Positions 60,660 through 64,000 of a DNA stretch of 64,000 nucleotides are shown one piece after another (positions within the stretch are counted from its first letter, which is position 1; the number at the start of each line of letters is the position of its first letter). The notes below the pieces were generated by a model. The model made no database searches, was not told the DNA's origin, and saw only the letters and a program-made list of their open reading frames with translations. Origin of the DNA: Stramonita haemastoma (Eukaryota; Mollusca; Gastropoda; Neogastropoda; Muricidae); NCBI GenBank assembly GCA_030674155.1, contig CM060342.1:13046082-13110081 (forward strand), in the 5' to 3' direction. Both the position numbers and the translations under genes were made by a program.

Positions 60660-61777
60660 GGGACGGGATAGCCTAGAGGTCAGAACATTGCACTTGCATA
60701 TTGACAACCCAGGTTCAATTCCTGTTCAAGGGGATTTTTCCCTTGGAGCTAACATCAGTGCTGACTCCACTCTCCCCAAAAGTCCTTTGGATGAGACTTT
60801 AAAACCGAGGCCCTGTGTGCTAACACACGCAGAACATCTTGCGCACACGGTAAATCCTGTTCCACTTTTCATAAGAGTAGGCCATCATGTGCCGGTGGGA
60901 ACAGATGACAAGATTTACAAAACTGCATACACACGGGGACTGGATGTAAAAAAAAGCACATAAATGCTTATTCCATTATCCTCGATATAAAAGAAGGAAT
61001 AAATAAATAAATAAATAAAATTGATAAATAAAACACACACAAGAAACTCACCTCTCCCAGTGCCCGTGGGATCTCCCCCTTGAATCTGAAAACATCACAA
61101 CACCCATAACAAACATAATAATCCACAGAGAAAAAATAAATTCATCCCAAAAACAAATCAACAACAAAACATACCAATAATGTGTGTGAAAGATGTTCCG
61201 TTTGTGTTTGTACGTGAGACCTCAGTTTATAGTCTCATCTGAAGGACTTTTGAGGAAAAGAATCTCTATTGATGTTAACTCTATAGAAAAAAATCCCCTT
61301 GGACAGGCCTGTGAATGTATTGTTGCATGTGACTGCATATCACATTGTAGTAATTGAAAAGAAAATGTACATGTAGATACACACACACACACACCAATGC
61401 ATTTATACATGCACACATGTACCATACACAAATATAGATACACACACACACACACCAATGCATTTATACATGCACACATGTACCATACACAAATATACAC
61501 ACACATCAAAACCTATATTAACATAATATACATTCACACACAGACTAGAGCACACACACACAGACACACACACACAGACACACACACACACACACACACA
61601 CTCACACACACACACCCCCTTCATACACTAAACTCTCACACAAACAAACCCCCACCCCACCCAAAAAAAACACACACACTTCGAACAAACTCACCTACAC
61701 ATCCTACCCCACCCCCATCCACACACTCAACACCCACCCACCCCAAACACACCACACACATACATACAACACACACA

Positions 61778-61838
<61 letters not shown>

Positions 61839-61867
61839 TCAACACCCTCCCCCTAAACACACACAAC

Positions 61868-61916
<49 letters not shown>

Positions 61917-62360
61917 CAACACCCTCCCCCCTAAACACACACAACCCACACACACACACACACACTCAACACTCCCCTTTAACACACACTACACCCCCTA
62001 CCCTCCACCCTCCATTCCCCCTCCCCCCCCCCCCCCCACCACCACACACAAAAACACCACCCCACCACCACCCCAAAAAATCCCCACAGAAACATTTCTT
62101 TACCCCCCCCCCCCAATACCCATCACCCCCCTTTCTCCCCCATCACTCCTCCCTCCCCCTCACCATGAAGTTTCGGATGGAGCGATGAAAGATGGTGTCG
62201 TCATAGTAACCCTGGGCACAGAGCTTGATGAAGTTTTCACAGGTCTTGGGCACCATGTCGCAGTGTAGCTCTACGTTCAGCTGACCTTTGTTGGTCATCA
62301 GTCGCACATAACCTTTCTTCTTCACTCGCTCATAGCGCAATACGTCTTCGTCGATGAGCG
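51233..62360 (-). CDS. PPIL2: PPIL2-like protein, cyclophilin domain and C-terminus, 5'-partial, 8 exons
   Basis: Eight minus-strand exons in consistent phase encode the peptidyl-prolyl cis-trans isomerase domain and C-terminal tail of PPIL2 (cyclophilin-60), a nuclear spliceosome-associated protein. Visible blocks are [123 protein letters not shown] and terminal DFSAW-stop. Cyclophilin catalytic residues corresponding to CypA Arg55, Phe60, Gln63, Phe113 and His126 are present. The CypA Trp121 position is His (Tyr in human PPIL2). The charged KREAKAD and KKQKLSD stretches suit a nuclear tail. Exons upstream of 62360, including any U-box of this copy, are outside the window. No lesion seen. 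Confidence 0.94.
51480..51537 (-). mobile_element. SINE-A fragment (3' tip)
   Basis: ATTATTTTATATCGAGGATA and ATGGAATAAGCACTCATG only, fused to a long-tail SINE at 51540. Confidence 0.7.
51540..51935 (-). mobile_element. SINE-A, long-tailed
   Basis: Reverse copy from CACCTACCATAAAGGTAGCC through the body to CAAACCACTAGGCTATATCC. A 23-base direct duplication (AGGCAGGCAAATCACAAGCG core) lies at 51846-51895. Confidence 0.7.
52235..52435 (+). repeat. Degenerate CA/CACAGA repeat abutting PPIL2 donor
   Basis: CA-rich microsatellite that runs to the donor of exon 52436-52578 (GTGTGAGTGTG on minus), so the splice donor is embedded in the repeat edge. Confidence 0.85.
52436..52578 (-). CDS. PPIL2: PPIL2 exon: charged tail and [10 protein letters not shown]
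   Basis: 47 codons plus two bases: a Lys/Glu/Ala-rich helix, then [17 protein letters not shown]. Acceptor TTTGCAG is repeated in the upstream array; donor GTGAGT. Confidence 0.94.
52579..53445 (-). repeat. Splice-acceptor minisatellite derived from PPIL2 exon 52436-52578
   Basis: About 20 units of ~40-46 bases. On minus each reads GATAAAAAATGATGTATCTG, TTTCTCCTTGACTGTTTGCAG, CTC: a pyrimidine-rich tract plus CAG like the real acceptor and its first exon bases. Some units have TTCACAG or lack the GATGTAT segment. Confidence 0.92.
53450..53810 (-). mobile_element. SINE-A, long-tailed
   Basis: Reverse copy: TTCACCAATGGTGAGATTTT, CATGAAGGTAGCTGCATTCC, body with CACACAATGGCCTTCTC, diverged head. 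PPIL2 intron. Confidence 0.75.
54185..54655 (-). mobile_element. SINE-A, long-tailed, with internal insertion
   Basis: Reverse copy starting CACCATTTAGGTAGCCACAT. A segment at ~54340-54475 (CATTAAGGGAGAGAACCC...) interrupts the usual GGTTTTAACATG-CAAGATGTTC body, and the head ends CAATCGAACCCAGAACC. Confidence 0.7.
54838..54990 (+). repeat. Dispersed repeat J
   Basis: Forward copy: TTGGACGTTCCCCAGCTTAA, GGGGTCACCCAAAATATGC and CTGGATGAGAAGTTTGTGTG. Confidence 0.65.
55057..55119 (-). CDS. PPIL2: PPIL2 exon: [20 protein letters not shown]
   Basis: 21 complete codons, acceptor TTTCCAG, donor GTTAGT. The FVNPYEEAD block is typical of PPIL2. Confidence 0.94.
55200..55290 (-). mobile_element. SINE-A long-tail fragment
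   Basis: Reverse tail: CTCTGAGGTTCACCAATGG and CCACCATGAAGGTACC. Confidence 0.65.
55291..55880. other. PPIL2 intron, mostly unrecognised
   Basis: Diverged SINE-like pieces only (e.g. GTTCGCCCTCAGGATCTCAG near 55690). Confidence 0.4.
55889..55925 (+). repeat. (TG)n microsatellite
   Basis: Short TG tract in a PPIL2 intron. Confidence 0.9.
55985..56137 (-). mobile_element. SINE-A, 3'-truncated (head half)
   Basis: Reverse head half: GGGGCCTCGGTTTAAAGTCT, GGGGAGAGTGGAGTCAGCAC, ACCACTAGGCTATCCC. Lacks the 3' half, which is unusual for a retroposed SINE. Confidence 0.8.
56195..56605 (-). mobile_element. SINE-A, long-tailed, complete
   Basis: Reverse copy: GTTCCTCAGCTAGGTCTGTG, CACCATTTAGGTGGCTGCAT, T-run, body ATGGCCTACTCTTCTGAAAG, head AATCGAACCCAGAACCTCAC. 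Confidence 0.75.
57033..57102 (-). CDS. PPIL2: PPIL2 exon: end of cyclophilin domain
   Basis: Encodes [20 protein letters not shown] then KPK. Acceptor ATGGCAG sits directly on the (GAT)n repeat of the upstream intron; donor GTGAGG. Confidence 0.93.
57107..57530 (+). repeat. Imperfect (ATC)n trinucleotide repeat
   Basis: 420 bases of ATC/ATT/GTC words starting 5 bases from the acceptor of PPIL2 exon 57033-57102. A minus-strand open frame through it (poly-Asp/Asn) is a repeat artefact. Confidence 0.92.
57814..57870 (-). CDS. PPIL2: PPIL2 exon: [19 protein letters not shown]
   Basis: GTTCAG acceptor, GTGAGG donor, 57 bases. Carries the DGKHxVFG motif and the His at the usual Trp/Tyr position. 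Confidence 0.94.
57960..58110. repeat. Dispersed repeat G, partial
   Basis: GAGCAAAAATGTGTTGTGCT, AAGCGCCTGACAAGTCAGG and CACATCCAACTTTGGC match the copies at 12058 and 63100. Confidence 0.65.
58380..58480 (-). mobile_element. SINE-A long-tail fragment
   Basis: Reverse tail: CTTGGCTAGAGCTCCATGG, ACAGTGAGATTTTGCGTATG, CCACCATTACGGTAGCTGC. Confidence 0.65.
58641..58709 (+). repeat. (CA)n microsatellite
   Basis: Pure CA tract, followed by C-runs and A-runs to 58770. PPIL2 intron. Confidence 0.94.
58859..59092 (+). repeat. (AAT/AAC)n trinucleotide repeat
   Basis: AATAAT with AACAAC patches, 80 bases from the donor side of PPIL2 exon 59179-59296. Confidence 0.93.
59179..59296 (-). CDS. PPIL2: PPIL2 exon: cyclophilin core ([14 protein letters not shown])
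   Basis: GTGTCAG acceptor, donor GTCAGT after CAGTT. Encodes [17 protein letters not shown] and [16 protein letters not shown]. Confidence 0.94.
59447..59690 (-). mobile_element. SINE-A, 5'-truncated, nested in SINE-B
   Basis: Reverse 3' two-thirds: (TTTAT)n, TTCTATATCGAGGATGATGG, CCCATGTGTGAACAG, ending at CTCATCCGAAAGACTT. Confidence 0.82.
59712..59825 (-). mobile_element. SINE-H fragment, nested in SINE-B
   Basis: ACCACTTTATGTCACAGCAG, TTGCCACAAGTGCAGCGCC, then a T-run; matches 28845-28955. Confidence 0.7.
60115..60310 (+). repeat. Dispersed repeat J, uninterrupted
   Basis: GTGCGTTCCCCAGTTTAACA, GGGGGTCACCCAGAATG, CAAGTACCTTGCCATATAGG, CCATACACTGACTTCAGAG. This copy shows the site that is occupied by SINE-B at 11373-11675 in the other copy. 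Confidence 0.7.
60325..60540 (+). mobile_element. SINE-C (tRNA-Leu-like head)
   Basis: ATAGCCAAATGGTTAAGACC, GGGTTTGAATCTCGG, AGGGTGGAGATTTTTATGAT and CTGACACACCTAACATGCA in order. Confidence 0.78.
60541..60654 (+). repeat. (CA)n microsatellite
   Basis: CA tract with GCAC and AACCA interruptions between a SINE-C end and a SINE-A head. Confidence 0.94.
60658..61000 (+). mobile_element. SINE-A, full length
   Basis: Forward copy from GGGATAGCCTAGAGGTCAG to ATCCTCGATATAAAAGAAGG plus (AATA)n tail. It ends ~50 bases from the donor of the PPIL2 micro-exon. Confidence 0.9.
61052..61085 (-). CDS. PPIL2: PPIL2 34-base micro-exon ([11 protein letters not shown])
   Basis: TTTTCAG acceptor, GTGAGT donor. 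Encodes the invariant cyclophilin QGGD block. Phase fits both neighbours (11 codons plus one base). Confidence 0.94.
61180..61312 (-). mobile_element. SINE-A long-tailed, fragment
   Basis: GAAAGATGTTCCGTTTGTG, GAGACCTCAGTTTATAGTCT and CATCTGAAGGACTTTTGAGG, diverged. Confidence 0.6.
61380..62045 (+). repeat. Compound CA/CACC repeat with 60-base duplication
   Basis: CA-rich tract with a tandem duplication (61380-61437 and 61440-61497: ACACACCAATGCATTTATAC). It also has (CACG)n at 61779-61812 and two CTCAACACC-CTCCCC-CTAAACACAC blocks. PPIL2 intron. Confidence 0.9.
62164..62360 (-). CDS. PPIL2: PPIL2 exon: start of cyclophilin domain
   Basis: Encodes [20 protein letters not shown] through FHRSIRNFM. 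The acceptor is TTTCAG and the donor is GTGAGG. The acceptor region is tandemly duplicated just upstream (62364-62400). Confidence 0.95.
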
Positions 62361-62363
62361 CTG

Positions 62364-62400
62364 AAATAACAATCATCATCATCGTTGATGAGAGCTGAAG
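62364..62400 (-). repeat. 34-base tandem duplication of a PPIL2 splice acceptor
   Basis: GATGAGCGCTGAAATAACAATC (62353-62374) recurs as GATGAGAGCTGAAGAAACAATC (62387-62408). The second copy supplies another CAG 34 bases upstream of the genuine acceptor; its use would shift the frame. Confidence 0.8.
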
Positions 62401-62470
62401 AAACAATCACCGTCAAAGAAGATTGAGATGAAACGATCGAACGGTACATATTACTGTCACATACTGATTT

Positions 62471-63076
62471 AGGACACTCCACCACATAATGAGTCGCACT
62501 GCACCAGAGTTACTGACATGCTCACAGTGCACAAATCCAGCATCACTCAGTAAGGCCTAGTCCAGAGTGCTAAATTTAGCGCTCTCCTTCCTTTTACCTA
62601 GTCCATGTGTGGTCAGCTCCTGCTATAAATAGCACCAGCTGGCCCCAACTGGGCTGGGCTGGGCTGGGATAATTAGCAGCTGCGAGCTGAAAGTGGGGAA
62701 AACTGACAGCTTTGACTATTTATTAGCAATAAAATGGCTAGACAATACAAAAAACAGATTGAAAATCAGACAGTTCTGTCAAAAGTTATTACAATTTGAA
62801 ATAATAAACTGAAGGAAATGACAAAATGAGAAACTGACAAGTTTAACATCCAAATAGATGGTCAGAATGAAGGCTTGGCTATTTTTAAAATGTGTTTAAA
62901 GGCAAAAGGAAACAAAATTTTGCCTTCACATTTCACTACAAGGTAGATTGACTGCTATAGTTTTATAACCAATTAAAATCTCAAAATCGACAACCTGACC
63001 CCAACCTGCCTAAAATGGCTCCTAGCGGAAAAGTGGATCAGGTGCTAAGCGACTCATTTCGTGGTGGAGCATCACA
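62471..63076. mobile_element. MITE copy, enlarged, containing repeat F
   Basis: Left inverted repeat GACACTCCACCACATAATGA (diverged), right TCGTGGTGGAGCATCAC. The right half matches 46800-47083; the left half includes the repeat F segment at 62510-62715. Confidence 0.7.
62510..62715 (+). repeat. Dispersed repeat F with TATA-like motif
   Basis: GCTATAAATAGCACCAGCTG, then four GGGCT units (GGGCTGGGCTGGGCTGGG) and ATTAGCAGCTGCGAGC. Reverse copy at 26340-26600. Confidence 0.6.
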
Positions 63077-63099
63077 ATTATTCTTCTTTTTCAATGCCA

Positions 63100-63390
63100 A
63101 ACCCTCAGACAGCAACTCTCGAAAATGTGTCACACTGCTGTTAAGCGCCTCACAAGTCAGGCCCAGCACATCCGACTTCGGCATAAGAGAGAATTGTTAT
63201 CTTTTAGTCTTTCTGGAAAAAAGGCAGGAGAATGAACCAAGAAGGCAGAAAATAGACAAGAAGGAGGTAAGAAGGAAGAAAAGGAACAAGATAGAAACAG
63301 AAAATGTGATAGAAAAGAGGAAATTTGTGGCACAGCACTTCGAGAAGGTGGGGATGCTATGTATACTGACACCTGCATCCCCACAGTAGA
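63100..63390. repeat. Dispersed repeat G
   Basis: CTGTTAAGCGCCTCACAAGT, TTTCTGGAAAAAAGGCAGGA, AAGAAGGAGGTAAGAAGG and a CATCCCCACAGT end, parallel to 12058-12410. Confidence 0.65.
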
Positions 63391-63554
63391 AAATCGATTT
63401 ATCAAGTTCAGGATAATGATAATAATAAATAGTATGGGACCGATATAGTACTGTATCTTGTAAAACAAACAAGAGCTTGCATCTAAACATTCACACTCAT
63501 GCAGCCGTTCACATAAGAGCAATGCCACAACATAAATTAGATCAAATGAATAAG

Positions 63555-63730
63555 ACAAGAAACGGCATAGCTTAGTGTTTCGAGCGTTAAGCTCAAGACA
63601 TCTATTCAAGAAGATTTTTCCCCTAGAGTTATCATTATCAGTGCCAACTCACTCCCCCAAAAGTCCTTAAGAAGAGACTTTGAACCGAGGTCCCAAGTAC
63701 GAATGCACAGGGAACATCTTGTGCCCATAT
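63555..63730 (+). mobile_element. SINE-A, diverged, 3'-truncated
   Basis: GGCATAGCTTAGTGTTTCGA head, CCCCAAAAGTCCTTAAGAAG, AACCGAGGTCCCAAGTACGA; stops before the 3' half. Confidence 0.6.
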
Positions 63731-63744
63731 CACAGCAGAGCAGC

Positions 63745-63850
63745 CCAAATGGATCGGTGGTCTAGAGGTAATGCACCTGTCTAGAAAGCGAAAAGTCCAG
63801 GTTGAAGTGTGTGGTGGTTCGAATCCCATTTGGGCCCAAAACTTTTCCCC
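63745..63850 (+). mobile_element. tRNA-like SINE head (family I)
   Basis: GCCCAAAT and ATTTGGGC (63750-63757 and 63827-63834) can pair as an acceptor stem around GTGGTCTAGAGGTAATGC (A-box) and GGTTCGAATCC (B-box). An extra ~15 bases in the variable region and no clean anticodon arm argue for a tRNA-derived SINE, not a tRNA gene. Confidence 0.5.
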
Positions 63851-64000
63851 CATCCATTAGACCATGAGTGGTGATCTGGGTGCTAGTCTTTCGACGCACA
63901 TTATTATTTAGCACAACCCACCCCACCCCCCAAAAAAACAACAACACTGACTGACCAAAAAACAAAAAAAAACAAAGCAAAACAAAACCCCCCAAAAACA

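Overview
This is eukaryotic, metazoan DNA. It holds intron-rich protein-coding genes with canonical GT-AG splice sites, very long CA/TG microsatellites, several tRNA-derived SINE families, non-LTR retrotransposon remnants, a solo LTR, MITEs and large minisatellites. The two recognisable genes, RETSAT-like and PPIL2-like, are conserved in animals. The repeat mix suggests an invertebrate, plausibly a lophotrochozoan such as a gastropod mollusc; that placement is an inference. There are no operons, CRISPR arrays or convincing tRNA genes. Most long open frames in the window are artefacts of tandem repeats.

Layout, with all cellular coding exons on the minus strand: (1) 1.26-3.40 kb holds four exons of the N-terminal, U-box half of a PPIL2-like protein, transcribed leftwards out of the window. 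(2) 3.4-15.1 kb is repeat-rich spacer with SINEs, a dead LINE split by a perfect solo LTR, and microsatellites. (3) 15.1-34.35 kb holds ten exons coding the C-terminal part of an all-trans-retinol 13,14-reductase (RETSAT). The most 5' exon is cut by a 100-N assembly gap at 34350-34449. (4) 34.45-51.2 kb has no recognisable cellular exon. It contains an orphan LINE ORF1, a 3.1 kb array of ~34 bp units, 22-25 bp arrays, a MITE, two long palindromes and a SINE with a perfect target-site duplication. (5) 51.2-62.4 kb holds eight exons of the C-terminal, cyclophilin half of a PPIL2-like protein.

Two things stand out. First, the N- and C-terminal halves of PPIL2 lie in the wrong order on opposite sides of RETSAT, and RETSAT has no 5' exons beyond the N gap. 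Either two PPIL2 copies flank RETSAT, or the contigs on the two sides of the gap are mis-ordered. Swapping them would give RETSAT followed by one continuous PPIL2. Second, at least five introns in two unrelated genes contain tandem arrays whose unit spans an exon/intron boundary. The arrays therefore carry dozens of copies of a real 3' or 5' splice site with a few to ~90 exon bases, immediately beside the genuine site. I know of no named element class for these 'splice-site minisatellites'; they are the best candidate here for something undescribed.

The genes do not form a pathway: RETSAT is an ER flavoprotein of retinoid metabolism, and PPIL2 is a nuclear, spliceosome-associated U-box/cyclophilin protein.
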